This document shows, piece after piece, positions 1 through 9,090 of a DNA stretch of 64,000 bases; positions within the stretch are counted from its first letter, which is position 1; the number at the start of each line of letters is the position of its first letter. The translations under genes and the position numbers were made by a program. The stretch is from Thalassospira alkalitolerans (GTDB lineage: Bacteria > Pseudomonadota > Alphaproteobacteria > Rhodospirillales > Thalassospiraceae), in assembly GCF_002115745.1 (NCBI RefSeq), contig NZ_JFKB01000002.1, positions 62,001 to 126,000 on the forward strand. The letters run 5' to 3'. Below the pieces are notes generated by a model. The model worked only from the letters and a program-made list of their open reading frames with translations, had not been told where the DNA came from and searched no databases.

Positions 1-246
1 CGCGAAGAAGAAGTAGATTGAAAACAGAGATGGCAAATATTCGCTGAAGAAATGCGAACAGAGATAGGTCATATAGGCGCCGAGGATCATGAATTCCCCA
101 TGGGCCATATTGATCACGCCCATTTGGCCAAAAATGATCGCCAGTCCCAGTGCCATCAGGACAAAAACCGAGAACAGTGTCAGCCCGGAAAAACCCTGCA
201 TGGCCAGAATGGATGTAAATTCAGTGTATGTGTAGTCGCCGATCAT
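1..246 (-). CDS. urtB: Urea ABC transporter permease UrtB, N-terminal part (cut by window edge)
   Basis: The minus strand is open from an ATG at 246 to the window edge, giving the first 82 residues of a membrane protein. Residues about 38-58 contain the run GQMGVINMAHGEFMILGAY, typical of LivH/UrtB-type branched-chain/urea permeases; hydrophobic segments flank it. The gene follows urtA on the same strand with a 98-bp gap that holds a hairpin. UrtB would form the inner-membrane channel of the UrtABCDE urea importer with UrtC. The assignment to urea rather than branched-chain amino acids rests mainly on the UrtA neighbour. Only the N-terminus is visible; the rest of the urt operon lies outside the window. 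Confidence 0.85.
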   Translation of the reverse strand, partial: MIGDYTYTEFTSILAMQGFSGLTLFSVFVLMALGLAIIFGQMGVINMAHGEFMILGAYMTYLCSHFFSEYLPSLFSIYFFFA

Positions 247-297
247 TGTCGCCTCACCACGGTTACCGGTTGGAATGACAAGTCACCCAAAAAGGGT

Positions 298-327
298 CGC
301 CATCCCGGCCGAGAAACCGGGATGGCG
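298..327 (-). terminator. Hairpin in the urtA-urtB gap (attenuator-like)
   Basis: A perfect 11-bp inverted repeat (CGCCATCCCGG at 298-308, CCGGGATGGCG at 317-327) with an 8-nt loop lies 17 bp after the urtA stop. Read on the minus strand it is followed within a few bases by a run of five T. This fits a partial terminator or a 3'-end stabilising hairpin that lets urtA, the binding-protein gene, be expressed above the membrane and ATPase genes. Its effect on transcription is inferred. Confidence 0.65.
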
Positions 328-344
328 TGGTGCAAACCAAGGAC

Positions 345-1604
345 TTATTGGTAGCCTTCCGGGAACGGATTGGGCTCGATCAAATCCTCGGTCTCGTAGA
401 TGACGTCGAACTGGCCATCTGTGCGTGCATGACCGATGCGGGTGCGGGACCACAGATGATGGTTTTCGTGGATACGAACGTATCCTTCGGGGGCGGTGGT
501 AAGTTCGATGCCCGGCGATGCTTCGCGGATCTTGTCGATGTCAAAGCTGCCTGCTTTTTCAACGGCGGCCTTCCAAAGCCAGGGGCCGAGATAGGCGGCC
601 TGTGTTACGTCGCCAATGACGCTGTCGTCACCCCACATTCCTTTGAACGAGGAAACGAAAGCCTTGTTGTTGTCATTGGGGAGGCTTTCGAAATATTTCA
701 TCGAAGCATAGGCACCCGCGATGTTTTCGCCGCCAATCCCAAGAACTTCATCCTCGGTGACTGAAATCGTCAGCAGCAGCGGTTTTTCTTTCGACATGTC
801 GATACCGGCTGCTTTGAGCTGTTTGTAGAAAGCAACGTTGGAACCACCAACGACGATGGCGTAAATGACATCAGGTTTTTTGAGCTTGATCTTGTTGATT
901 ACCGAGTTGAACTGGGTGTGACCAAGCGGATAATATTCTTCACCGGAAACTTTCAGGCCCAGTTTTTCGATATGTTTGCGGGCGATCTTGTTCGCCGTAC
1001 GCGGCCAGATGTAATCCGAGCCCAGAAGATAAAAGGATTTCGCGCCCTTTTCGCGCACGACCCAGTCAATCCCGGCAATGATCTGTTGGGTCGCTTCCTG
1101 ACCGGTGTAGATCACGTTGGGGGATTCTTCGAGGCCTTCATAGAAGGTCGGATAATACAGCATCCCGTTATATTGTTCGAAGACAGGCAGAACAGCCTTG
1201 CGTGACGCCGATGTCCAGCAACCGAAAATGGCTGCGGTCTTGTCTTCGACCAGAAGCTTTTTGGCCTTTTCGGCAAATGTTGGCCAATCAGAGCCGCCGT
1301 CTTCCTGAATGAACTCGATCTTGCGTCCGAGAACACCGCCTGATGCGTTGATTTGTTCGATGGCCAGTTTTTCGGCCTCGACTGAACCGGTTTCACTAAT
1401 GGCCATTGTGCCGGTAATCGAATGCAGGATGCCAACCTTTACGGTGTCATCGGTAACCGCCAAGCCGGTGGTGTTTGCAACGGCGGTTGCGACTTCCTGT
1501 GCCTGAAGCGGGGACGTTGCGAAGCCGAAGGCAGGAAGAACAGCCATACCGGCCAGCAGCGCCCTGCGTGTTATGGAAAATGGAGAGGTCATGTTCTGTC
1601 TCAT
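345..1604 (-). CDS. urtA: Urea ABC transporter substrate-binding protein UrtA
   Basis: The 419-residue protein has a signal peptide with an N-terminal twin-arginine-like stretch (SITRRALLAG) and a likely cleavage after SPLQA-Q near residue 35. The mature part starts with the type I periplasmic-binding fold (VKVGILHSITGTMAIS) and carries family hallmarks such as AIFGCWTSASRKAVLPV, MLYYPTFYEGLEESPN and GHTQFNSVI, characteristic of UrtA/FmdD-like urea- or amide-binding proteins. It would bind urea in the periplasm and deliver it to UrtBC. It is the first gene of the urt operon, divergent from the transporter-kinase gene at 1894. Length is normal for the family. An ATG in-frame at residue 5 is an alternative start. 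A short-chain amide (FmdD-type) substrate remains possible. Confidence 0.9.
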   Translation of the reverse strand: MRQNMTSPFSITRRALLAGMAVLPAFGFATSPLQAQEVATAVANTTGLAVTDDTVKVGILHSITGTMAISETGSVEAEKLAIEQINASGGVLGRKIEFIQEDGGSDWPTFAEKAKKLLVEDKTAAIFGCWTSASRKAVLPVFEQYNGMLYYPTFYEGLEESPNVIYTGQEATQQIIAGIDWVVREKGAKSFYLLGSDYIWPRTANKIARKHIEKLGLKVSGEEYYPLGHTQFNSVINKIKLKKPDVIYAIVVGGSNVAFYKQLKAAGIDMSKEKPLLLTISVTEDEVLGIGGENIAGAYASMKYFESLPNDNNKAFVSSFKGMWGDDSVIGDVTQAAYLGPWLWKAAVEKAGSFDIDKIREASPGIELTTAPEGYVRIHENHHLWSRTRIGHARTDGQFDVIYETEDLIEPNPFPEGYQ

Positions 1605-1893
1605 TGCGAAGCCTCATTCTGACATTTGATTTTTTAAGCAGTGCTGGCTTCTTTGAGTGCCAACTGCGATCTAGTTCGTCAGAGATTTTGCAACGCAACA
1701 ATCGGGCATTTGACGTATATGCCATGGGGCATTTTACCCCTACCATTGACAAAGGCTGAAATTCAAAGCGCCATAATGGTCTGTAAAATAGATATTTTTT
1801 ACGAATTTTAGGCTTGGGTGTTCCGGCGGAAATTATCGACACAAGATATGCCCGGAACAACCATACGGGGAAAATGCTGGAATTTTCGGGAAT
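1605..1893. promoter_or_regulatory. Divergent promoter region between urtA and the transporter-kinase gene
   Basis: This 289-bp gap must hold the promoters for urtA (minus) and the sensor kinase (plus). I see AT-rich segments and a TTGACA at 1746-1751 that could be a -35 element for the plus strand, but no -10 at proper spacing. No convincing sigma-54 site or regulator palindrome was found. No gene is apparent. Confidence 0.4.
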
Positions 1894-4800
1894 GTGCTAT
1901 GGTGCACGCGGGAGAATATCGCATTTGCGAAAAGCAGGGCGGGGCTTAAGGCAGTGGGAACAACAATCAGAATTCCACGCATAAGGCGGACCTATAACCG
2001 CTGGGTGGCGAACCAGACACTCGAAGATTATGCGTTGCGCTTTACCGCTTACAAGGTACGGCGCTTTTCAAGCTGGCGCATTGCCAATACGGCAATCGGG
2101 GCGGTGTCTTTTCTTGCGCTAGAGGCGATTGGCGGTTCGATCACCTTGAATTACGGGTTTGAGAATGCCTTTCTGGCGATTATCGTTGCTGCGGTGATCA
2201 TTTTCCTGATGGGTGTTCCGATTTCCTATAACGCGGCGAAGTTCGGGGTCGATATTGATTTGCTCAGCCGCGGGGCTGGTTTCGGGTATATCGGGTCCAC
2301 CATCACATCGTTGATCTATGCCAGCTTTACCTTCATCTTTTTCGCCATCGAAGCAGCCATCATTGCGACCGCACTTGAATTATGCGCCGGAGTGCCGGTT
2401 TCGCTGGGCTATATCATCAGCGCGTTGGTAATCATTCCACTGGTGACGCATGGCGTAACCTTTATCAGTCGGTTTCAAGCTTGGACCCAGCCATTCTGGG
2501 TGGTTTTGCAAATCGCGCCCTTTGTCTTCATTGCGATGAATAGCCATGATGCCGTTCGGCAATGGACGGGCTATACTGGGTTGCTTGGGCCGCTTGACGG
2601 TTCCTTTGCGATTGCGCCCTTTGGGGCGGCTTCGGCAGTCTTGTTTTCACTGGTGGCTCAGATTGGCGAACAGGTAGATTATCTGCGTTTCTTGCCGCGC
2701 AAAGATCATCGTAATCGGGTGGCATGGTGGACTGCGTTACTCTGTGCCGGACCAGGATGGATCGTCATCGGGGCGCTGAAAATTCTGGGAGGATCGTTCC
2801 TGGCGTTTTATGCCTTTCAGAACGGTGTGACTTTTGCCGATGCTTCCGACCCGACACGCATGTACCTTAATGTTTTTCAGGAAATGCTGGCGTCTCCTGA
2901 ACTGGCACTTGGGGTGACGGGTATCTTTGTCGTCATCTGCCAGCTCAAGATCAATGTTACCAACAGTTATGCCGGATCAATCGCATGGTCGAACTTCTTT
3001 TCCCGTTTGACGCACAGCCATCCCGGACGTGTTGTCTGGCTGGTGTTCAATGTGCTGATCGGTCTGTTGCTGATGGAGTTCGGTGTCTACAAGGCGCTTG
3101 AACATATTCTGGGATTGTATTCGATTGCGGCTGTTGCGTGGATGGCCTGTATTGTTTCGAATTTGGTGATCAACAAGCCGCTTGGGCTGGCACCGCGCCA
3201 TATCGAATTCAAACGTGCGCATCTGTATGATGTCAATCCGGTTGGCTGTGGCGCGATGTGCATTGCCATTTTGCTGGCGTTGCTTGCCTATTCCGGTTTG
3301 TTCGGGGATGTGATTTCAAAACTGTATTCCTATGTGGCGCTGATATCTGCTTTTGCGCTGGTTCCGATCATCGCAGTTCTGACCAAAAGCCGGTATTATC
3401 TGGCACGTAGTGCTGCGACAGAATGGGCAATCGGGGAAACCGAGGCATGCTGTATTTGTGAACACCGGTTTGATCGCGAAGATATGGCACATTGCCCGGC
3501 CTATTCCGGGCCGATTTGTTCGCTGTGCTGTTCACTTGATTCACGATGCCATGACATGTGCAAGCCCCATGGCCGGTTTTCGGGCCAAATACGGGCATTT
3601 GCGACAACCCATTTTTCAGCCGGAGTTGGTAAATGGGTCAACACAAGGATCGCGCATTATCTGGGGATGTTGCTGACGGTTACCGGAGTTTTGGGGTTGG
3701 CTTTTTGGCTGATTTATTTTGAAACCCGGATTGATATCAGAACTCCGCCCGACATTATCGGACTGACACTGACCAAGCTGTTTGTCATCATTTTTGTGAT
3801 TTCGGGAATTGTCGTCTGGCTGTTTGTTCTTGCCCAGGAAAACCGCCGCTTTGCTGAAGAAGAAGCAAGACGCCATACCGGTCTTTTGATGGATGAAATT
3901 GCGGCCCATAATGAAACGGATCGCCAGCTTAAGCAGGCAAAGGAAGCGGCTGAGTCTGCCAATCTGGCTAAAAGTCGTTACATGGTGGGATTAAGCCATG
4001 AGTTACGCACACCGCTCAGTGCAATTTTGGGATATGCGCAGTTGCTTGAACGGCAATCGAACGGGCAGCCGCCCTATATTCATAATGCCGCCCAGACGAT
4101 CAAGCGCAGTGGCGAACATCTGGCTGGCATGATCGAGGGATTGCTTGATATTTCAAAGATCGAAGCCGGGCGTTTGGAAATTTACCGCTATAAAGCGGCC
4201 TTGCGACCCTTTCTTGATCAGATTGTCGATATGTTTACCCTGATGGCGCAAAGCAAGGGAATTGCGTTTGATTTTCAACCGATTTCCCAAATCCCATCTT
4301 ATGTCTACACCGATGAAAAACGTCTGCGACAGGTGTTGATCAACCTGTTGTCAAATGCCATCAAATTCACCCATCGTGGGACAGTCAGTTTTTCAATCCG
4401 CTACAGCAATCAGATTGCAACATTTGAAATTCGCGATACCGGGATCGGCATTGACGCCAAGGATATTGATCGCATCTTCCTGCCTTTTGAACGTGCTGAA
4501 CAGCCGTCTGATATCGAGCAGACACCGGGTACGGGGCTTGGCCTGACAATTACCAAGCTTTTGGTCGATATCATGGGCGGGGAACTGGTCGTGCAAAGTG
4601 AGCCGGGCAAGGGGACGTGTTTTACTATTCGCATGATGCTGTCTTCAACCGGCGAACCAGATAAGAAAGAGCGGTTGTACCAGTCGATAACCGGCTATGC
4701 CGGGCCACGGCGGACCATTCTTGTTGCCGACGACGATGCCGATCAGCGGGCCCTTCTTGAAGATACCCTGCTGCCACTGGGGTTCAATGTTGTCTCGACC

Positions 4801-5340
4801 ACAGACGGGCATGCTTGTTTGTCCAGTATTGCTCTGAACCGGCCAGACGTGATCATCCTTGATATTGCGATGCCTGGGTTGTCTGGCTGGGAAGTTGCCA
4901 AACGTGTGCGTCAGGGCATGGACTTTAAGGTGCCAATCCTGATGCTTTCAGCTGATGCGGGCAGTGAACGCACTAAACCCGAATATAAACAGCTTCATGA
5001 TGCCTATCTGGTCAAACCGTTTGTTCTTGATGATTTGTTTGATCGTCTTGCTACGCTGATGTCGCTGTCTTGGGCATATGACGATGCAGCTGATGGGGCG
5101 GTCGTTATTCCCGATATATGCTTTGATGATCACGAAATTCCCCCACCGGAAAAACTCCGTCAACTGGCGACTTTGGGCCAGATCGGTTTTGTCCGCTCCA
5201 TCGAAGTGACTTTGAAAGACATCGAGGTCTCTCACCCCGATACAGTCAGATTTTGCCAACACATGCTCAAACTCACCAAATCCTTCCGTCTGAAGGATTT
5301 CCTTGCCGCGATTGAGGAGGTCGGACAGGAAAATGTCTGA
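1894..5340 (+). CDS. NCS1 transporter-like membrane domain fused to hybrid sensor histidine kinase
   Basis: The 1148-residue protein has several parts. Residues about 45-510 form a multi-span membrane domain resembling NCS1/cytosine permeases (CodB type). Residues about 518-560 are Cys/His-rich (CCICEH, HCP, ICSLCC, RCHDMC, PHGR), perhaps a metal site. Two further membrane spans lie at about 585-650, then a short coiled coil. The HisKA motif GLSHELRTPLSAILGY puts the phospho-His near residue 701; ATPase boxes follow (NLLSNAIKFT, DTGIGI, GTGLGLT). A receiver domain occupies about 940-1055 with phospho-Asp in VIILDIAMPG near 989 and LVKPF. The last ~90 residues are an unassigned C-terminal domain. 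It sits divergent to urtA and its stop overlaps the start of a LuxR-type regulator, its likely partner. Whether the permease part transports or only senses (as proposed for CbrA-like kinases) is unknown. GTG at 1954 is an alternative start. Confidence 0.85.
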   Translation: MLWCTRENIAFAKSRAGLKAVGTTIRIPRIRRTYNRWVANQTLEDYALRFTAYKVRRFSSWRIANTAIGAVSFLALEAIGGSITLNYGFENAFLAIIVAAVIIFLMGVPISYNAAKFGVDIDLLSRGAGFGYIGSTITSLIYASFTFIFFAIEAAIIATALELCAGVPVSLGYIISALVIIPLVTHGVTFISRFQAWTQPFWVVLQIAPFVFIAMNSHDAVRQWTGYTGLLGPLDGSFAIAPFGAASAVLFSLVAQIGEQVDYLRFLPRKDHRNRVAWWTALLCAGPGWIVIGALKILGGSFLAFYAFQNGVTFADASDPTRMYLNVFQEMLASPELALGVTGIFVVICQLKINVTNSYAGSIAWSNFFSRLTHSHPGRVVWLVFNVLIGLLLMEFGVYKALEHILGLYSIAAVAWMACIVSNLVINKPLGLAPRHIEFKRAHLYDVNPVGCGAMCIAILLALLAYSGLFGDVISKLYSYVALISAFALVPIIAVLTKSRYYLARSAATEWAIGETEACCICEHRFDREDMAHCPAYSGPICSLCCSLDSRCHDMCKPHGRFSGQIRAFATTHFSAGVGKWVNTRIAHYLGMLLTVTGVLGLAFWLIYFETRIDIRTPPDIIGLTLTKLFVIIFVISGIVVWLFVLAQENRRFAEEEARRHTGLLMDEIAAHNETDRQLKQAKEAAESANLAKSRYMVGLSHELRTPLSAILGYAQLLERQSNGQPPYIHNAAQTIKRSGEHLAGMIEGLLDISKIEAGRLEIYRYKAALRPFLDQIVDMFTLMAQSKGIAFDFQPISQIPSYVYTDEKRLRQVLINLLSNAIKFTHRGTVSFSIRYSNQIATFEIRDTGIGIDAKDIDRIFLPFERAEQPSDIEQTPGTGLGLTITKLLVDIMGGELVVQSEPGKGTCFTIRMMLSSTGEPDKKERLYQSITGYAGPRRTILVADDDADQRALLEDTLLPLGFNVVSTTDGHACLSSIALNRPDVIILDIAMPGLSGWEVAKRVRQGMDFKVPILMLSADAGSERTKPEYKQLHDAYLVKPFVLDDLFDRLATLMSLSWAYDDAADGAVVIPDICFDDHEIPPPEKLRQLATLGQIGFVRSIEVTLKDIEVSHPDTVRFCQHMLKLTKSFRLKDFLAAIEEVGQENV

Positions 5341-6256
5341 GTCGCATGTACAAACCGATATTCTGGTGGTTGATGATTCACCAGATACCCTGACCATGTT
5401 AACCGATGCCCTGCGTTTTGAAGGCATGAGCGTTAAGGTAGCCACCAGTGGAAGACAGGCTTTTGGGTTGGTCGAAACCGAAATCCCCGACATCGTCCTG
5501 ATGGATGCAATGATGCCGGGGCTTGATGGCTTTGAAACATGCCGTGTCCTTAAATCGGAAAAGGGCTGCGAAGATGTTCCGGTTATCTTCATGACTGGTT
5601 TTCGCGAAAGCGAGCATGTTGTCCGTGCCTTGGCCTCAGGTGGTGTTGATTTCGTCGCAAAGCCGGTCATTCTTGATCAGCTTTTTGCGCGTATTCGCGT
5701 TCATTTAGCCAATGCACGTCGTGCGCGCTCGGCACGAAAGGCGTTGGATTCTACCGGGCGGCGTATTGTTGCGTGTGATTCTTCGGGGGCTATTTTGTGG
5801 GCGACACCACAGGCGGGTGAATTGATGCGTTATGCCGGCCTGCGCTGCGATGAAGCGGCCCGGCTTCCGTGGGAAATCGTTGACCATCTTTTGCAGGATG
5901 CGGTTGACATTAATAGTGATGCCAGCAGGGGCAGTTTTCGGTTTTCGCGCAATGGTGCTGATATCGAGTTTCGCCTTCTTGATGAGGGTGAGGGGGCTGA
6001 AAAGCTGATTCGTCTTATCGACGGTCAAAAAGGATCCGACGAGGAACAGCTGGCTTCCGCCTTTAATTTGACCTTCCGAGAAGCAGAAGTTTTGCTTTGG
6101 GTGACACATGGTAAGTCGAACAAGGAAATTGCCGAAATTCTTGATATGTCACCGAGAACAGTAAACAAGCATTTGGAGCAGGTTTTCATCAAGCTTGCCG
6201 TTGAAAACCGAACTGCCGCTGCGACAATGTCTGTACGCATACTTTGGCGAGATTAG
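5333..6256 (+). CDS. LuxR/FixJ-family response regulator paired with the upstream kinase
   Basis: The start was placed at ATG 5333, which has a good AGGAGG-type site just upstream and overlaps the kinase stop by a few bases; a longer TTG start at 5303 is less likely. The 307-residue protein has a receiver domain (about 8-125) with acidic pair VVDDS, phospho-Asp58 in IVLMDAMMPG and the conserved Lys in VAKPV. A linker of about 110 residues of PAS-like size but no sure fold follows. A LuxR-type helix-turn-helix occupies about 240-305 (LTFREAEVLLWVTHGKSNKE, MSPRTVNKHLEQVFIKL). It probably takes phosphate from the kinase and controls transcription, perhaps of the neighbouring urea transporter; the target is inferred from location only. 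Confidence 0.88.
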   Translation: MSESHVQTDILVVDDSPDTLTMLTDALRFEGMSVKVATSGRQAFGLVETEIPDIVLMDAMMPGLDGFETCRVLKSEKGCEDVPVIFMTGFRESEHVVRALASGGVDFVAKPVILDQLFARIRVHLANARRARSARKALDSTGRRIVACDSSGAILWATPQAGELMRYAGLRCDEAARLPWEIVDHLLQDAVDINSDASRGSFRFSRNGADIEFRLLDEGEGAEKLIRLIDGQKGSDEEQLASAFNLTFREAEVLLWVTHGKSNKEIAEILDMSPRTVNKHLEQVFIKLAVENRTAAATMSVRILWRD

Positions 6257-6305
6257 GTTGTTGCTGTGATTGTGTCGATATTCAGGTGAGCTCTTTTGCG
6301 TGAAT

Positions 6306-6399
6306 GGCATTGTCACGTTAACGACCGTTTGGGTCTACTTTCGGTTTTTCCACGGCTATCGAGGTGTTGAAGATATTGGCTGATTAACATGACAATGTC
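6306..6399. repeat. Small element with imperfect terminal inverted repeats
   Basis: The left end GGCATTGTCACGTTAAC (6306-6322) is matched, inverted and with about three mismatches, by GATTAACATGACAATGTC at 6382-6399. The intervening ~60 bp show no ORF. The same 17-bp left end recurs exactly at 12289-12305, also in a gap between convergent genes. This is what a MITE-like or degraded insertion-sequence remnant would look like. I see no clear target-site duplication and cannot name a family. Confidence 0.45.
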
Positions 6400-6432
6400 C
6401 GGATCTAAGCATCTGAACTTGTTCTATCGAAA

Positions 6433-6464
6433 TACAAAGCCCTCGCAAGAGCAAGGGCTTTGTA
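6433..6464. terminator. Hairpin between convergent regulator and mvaA genes
   Basis: A perfect 11-bp inverted repeat (TACAAAGCCCT at 6433-6443 and AGGGCTTTGTA at 6454-6464) with a 10-nt loop lies between genes that converge. No long T-run follows on either strand, so it may act as a weak bidirectional terminator. Confidence 0.5.
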
Positions 6465-6480
6465 CGCAGCCTTTGTCAGA

Positions 6481-7758
6481 TCATTTTTCACTTCTAATGC
6501 GGGCCAGAATTTCTTCTGCGATGTCTTGTCTGACTTTACCAATAGATTTTAATTCGTTGGCAACCTGATCTATTTCTGGGCCGGTCGCCCCGACCATAAG
6601 GGCGACGTTTTGCGCATGAAGCGCCATGTGCCCCTTTTGGATGCCTGTGGTGGCAAGCGCACGCATGGCGCCAAAGTTTTGGGCAAGACCAACAGAAACG
6701 ATTATGCGGGCCAAAGCGTCGGCTGTTTTTACCCCTAAAATATTCAGGTTGGCCTGTGCCGTGGGATGGATTTTGGTGGCTCCGCCAATCAGGCCGACCG
6801 CCATTGGCATTTCCAGAATGCCAACCAAATTTCCGTCGGCGTCTTTTTCCCAACGTGACATGGAACGATACCAACCGTCACGTGCCGTATAGGCATGCGC
6901 CCCGGCTTCGATTGCGCGGGTGTCGTTTCCGGTTGCCAGAACCACGGCGCTGACACCGTTCATGATGCCTTTGTTATGTGTTGCCGCACGATAAGGGTCG
7001 GCATCTGCGAAATAATATGCCGATAGCATATCATCGCGGACCTGTTCGCCACCAATCTCGTCCAGAAGCCAGACCGCCCGTGCCCGAACAACCCGCCGGT
7101 CGGCAAGGTTTGTGAGGATACGCAAAATACTGCGTGCTTTGGTCCATTCCTCTAGCCTCGGCGCAAGCGCCTCGGCCATGCTGTTGACAGCATTGGCCCC
7201 CATGGCATCGCGTGTATCGACGATAATGTGGACAATGGTCATCGGACCTTCGGCAGTGTCGATAACCCGGATATCGAGGTCACGGAAACCACCGCCGAAT
7301 TTCAGAAGCAGCGGATCAACAGTGTCACAGATCTCTTTGATTTCGTCGAAACGTTCGAGAACTTTCAGGCGCACGTTTTCAGGGTCGGTCGCACCGACAA
7401 GCTGAATTTGAGCCGCCATGATCGGGCCGCTGGTCGAGGTTTTAAAACCCCCGGTGCTTCTGCAACGTTTGGCCGAATTGCACACCGCGGCGATGACAGA
7501 TGATTCTTCGGTTGCCATCGGGACCAGCATTTCCTGGCCGTCGACAATCATGTTGGTCGCGATCCCGATTGGAATGGCCATGCTTGAAATTGCATTCTCG
7601 ACCAGACGATCTGCCAGTGTGATTTGACCCGATGCCGCCGCTGACAGGACGTCAACGTATTCTTCTTTCAGGTCGGCCTGTTGTGCGACGGCGCGCAGAC
7701 GCGCCTCGGGTGGCATCTTGTGAAGGCCTTCAATGCGGGATGATTTGAGGTTGCTCAT
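6481..7758 (-). CDS. mvaA: Class II (degradative-type) HMG-CoA reductase
   Basis: The 425-residue protein matches Pseudomonas mevalonii-type class II hydroxymethylglutaryl-CoA reductase in length and motifs. The catalytic Glu is in PMATEESSV, Lys in THNKGIMNGV, Asp in LATGNDTRAIE, and the C-terminal catalytic His in IQKGHMALHAQN. The dinucleotide-binding region includes DTRDAMGANAVN. In the degradative direction it oxidises mevalonate with CoA to HMG-CoA. It is the last gene of a minus-strand operon with a TRAP importer (18-bp gap), which suggests uptake and use of an external mevalonate-like compound rather than isoprenoid synthesis. No HMG-CoA lyase gene is in the window. The direction of the reaction in vivo is inferred from this context. 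Confidence 0.9.
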   Translation of the reverse strand: MSNLKSSRIEGLHKMPPEARLRAVAQQADLKEEYVDVLSAAASGQITLADRLVENAISSMAIPIGIATNMIVDGQEMLVPMATEESSVIAAVCNSAKRCRSTGGFKTSTSGPIMAAQIQLVGATDPENVRLKVLERFDEIKEICDTVDPLLLKFGGGFRDLDIRVIDTAEGPMTIVHIIVDTRDAMGANAVNSMAEALAPRLEEWTKARSILRILTNLADRRVVRARAVWLLDEIGGEQVRDDMLSAYYFADADPYRAATHNKGIMNGVSAVVLATGNDTRAIEAGAHAYTARDGWYRSMSRWEKDADGNLVGILEMPMAVGLIGGATKIHPTAQANLNILGVKTADALARIIVSVGLAQNFGAMRALATTGIQKGHMALHAQNVALMVGATGPEIDQVANELKSIGKVRQDIAEEILARIRSEK

Positions 7759-7776
7759 AGGACGTCCTGCTATTCG

Positions 7777-9090
7777 TTATTTAAACATGGATTGGGGGAG
7801 CCAGAGCACAAGCTCGGGGAAAATGACGCAGATCAAAATGCCAAGCGCCTGAAGCGCGATGAAAGGCACGATGGCGCGATAGACTGTTCCCATGCCGATA
7901 TTCGGCGGCAAGACACCTTTCATATAAAAAAGCGTGTAGCCGAAAGGCGGCGATATATAGGCCATCTGGGCCGATACAAGAAACAGGACGCCAAACCACA
8001 ATCGATCGAAACCGAGAAAATCGATCACGGGAAGAAAGACCGGTACGCACAGAAGAATGATCCCGATTTCATCAAGGAACATGCCCAGAAAGAACAGAAT
8101 GCCAAGCATTGTTGCCAGAACGATCCATCGGCTGGCGTCCAGATTTTCGATAAAGCCAAGCAGGAAATCCGCCCCGCCGGTACCGGTGAAAACGGCGACA
8201 AAGGCACGTGCCCCTATGGTGATCCACAGGATCATTGTCGTCACCTTGACGACATCCAATGCAACGCCGGTAATCAGTTCCCGGCCAAAGCGCCGCTCAA
8301 TGATGGCCGAAATCATAGCCAGGGCCACACCGACGGCGGCGGCTTCGGTGGGGGTGGCGATCCCCATGTAAATGGTACCAAGGACACCAACGATAATCAG
8401 CAACGGCAAGATAAGCGAACGTAGCGACGCAATTCGTTCGGGCCATGTTGCTGGTTGTTCATCAAGCGGCCTTGGGGCGACCGATGGCTTAAATGTGGCC
8501 CTGAGAACGATATAGGCAATGTAAAGCGACGCCAGAAGCAACCCCGGTGCAATACCGGCAATAAACATCTGTCCAATGGATGCCTGGGCTGTTACCGCAT
8601 AGACGATGGTAATGACCGACGGTGGGATAAGAATGCCCAGCGTCCCCCCGGCGCAAATTGCGCCAATCGCCAGTTCGGGGTCGTATTTGCGTTTAAGCAT
8701 CGATGGCAATGCCAACATGCCCATTGCAGCAACCGCAGCACCGACAATCCCGGTCATCGCCGCAATGATGGTACAGATCACAATGGTTCCGACGGCGAGA
8801 CCGCCGGGAAGGCGGCGCGACCATAGCTCCATCGCTTTGTAAAGGCTTTCGATCACACCGGATCGTTGCAATGTGCTGGCCATCATGACGTAAAGCGGGA
8901 TCGCCAGCAGGGATTCCGATGTCATGGTCGAAAACAGATTGAGAACTGTAATCGAAAGGGCCGAAGTGCCCCAAAGGGCGACCGTGAAGACCACGGCGAG
9001 CGCCCCCAGCGTAAAGGCGAGCGGTACACCTGTCAGGAGCAACCCGATCAGGCTGGTGAACATGACCGCAAGGACAGCTATGGATGTCAT
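7777..9090 (-). CDS. TRAP transporter large permease (DctM type)
   Basis: The 437-residue, strongly hydrophobic protein has the DctM/UctM layout of about 12 membrane spans. Hallmarks include LLAIPLYVMMASTLQRSGV near the N-terminus, AAMGMLALPSMLKRKYDPELAIGAICAGGTLGILIPPS, and GMFLDEIGIILLCVPVFLPV. It forms the Na+-driven translocation channel of a TRAP importer together with the small subunit. The start codon overlaps the dctQ-like stop by 4 bp (ATGA), showing translational coupling, and mvaA follows after 18 bp. Confidence 0.9.
   Translation of the reverse strand: MTSIAVLAVMFTSLIGLLLTGVPLAFTLGALAVVFTVALWGTSALSITVLNLFSTMTSESLLAIPLYVMMASTLQRSGVIESLYKAMELWSRRLPGGLAVGTIVICTIIAAMTGIVGAAVAAMGMLALPSMLKRKYDPELAIGAICAGGTLGILIPPSVITIVYAVTAQASIGQMFIAGIAPGLLLASLYIAYIVLRATFKPSVAPRPLDEQPATWPERIASLRSLILPLLIIVGVLGTIYMGIATPTEAAAVGVALAMISAIIERRFGRELITGVALDVVKVTTMILWITIGARAFVAVFTGTGGADFLLGFIENLDASRWIVLATMLGILFFLGMFLDEIGIILLCVPVFLPVIDFLGFDRLWFGVLFLVSAQMAYISPPFGYTLFYMKGVLPPNIGMGTVYRAIVPFIALQALGILICVIFPELVLWLPQSMFK

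Noticed and set aside
1640-1664. Sigma-54-like site (TGGCAC...GC on the minus strand) upstream of urtA
   Set aside because: The GG and GC dinucleotides are 11 bp apart rather than the required 10, so it does not meet the -24/-12 geometry.
4948-5670. 240-codon minus-strand frame antisense to the receiver domains
   Set aside because: It covers two clearly coding plus-strand receiver regions and is a shadow of their codon use.
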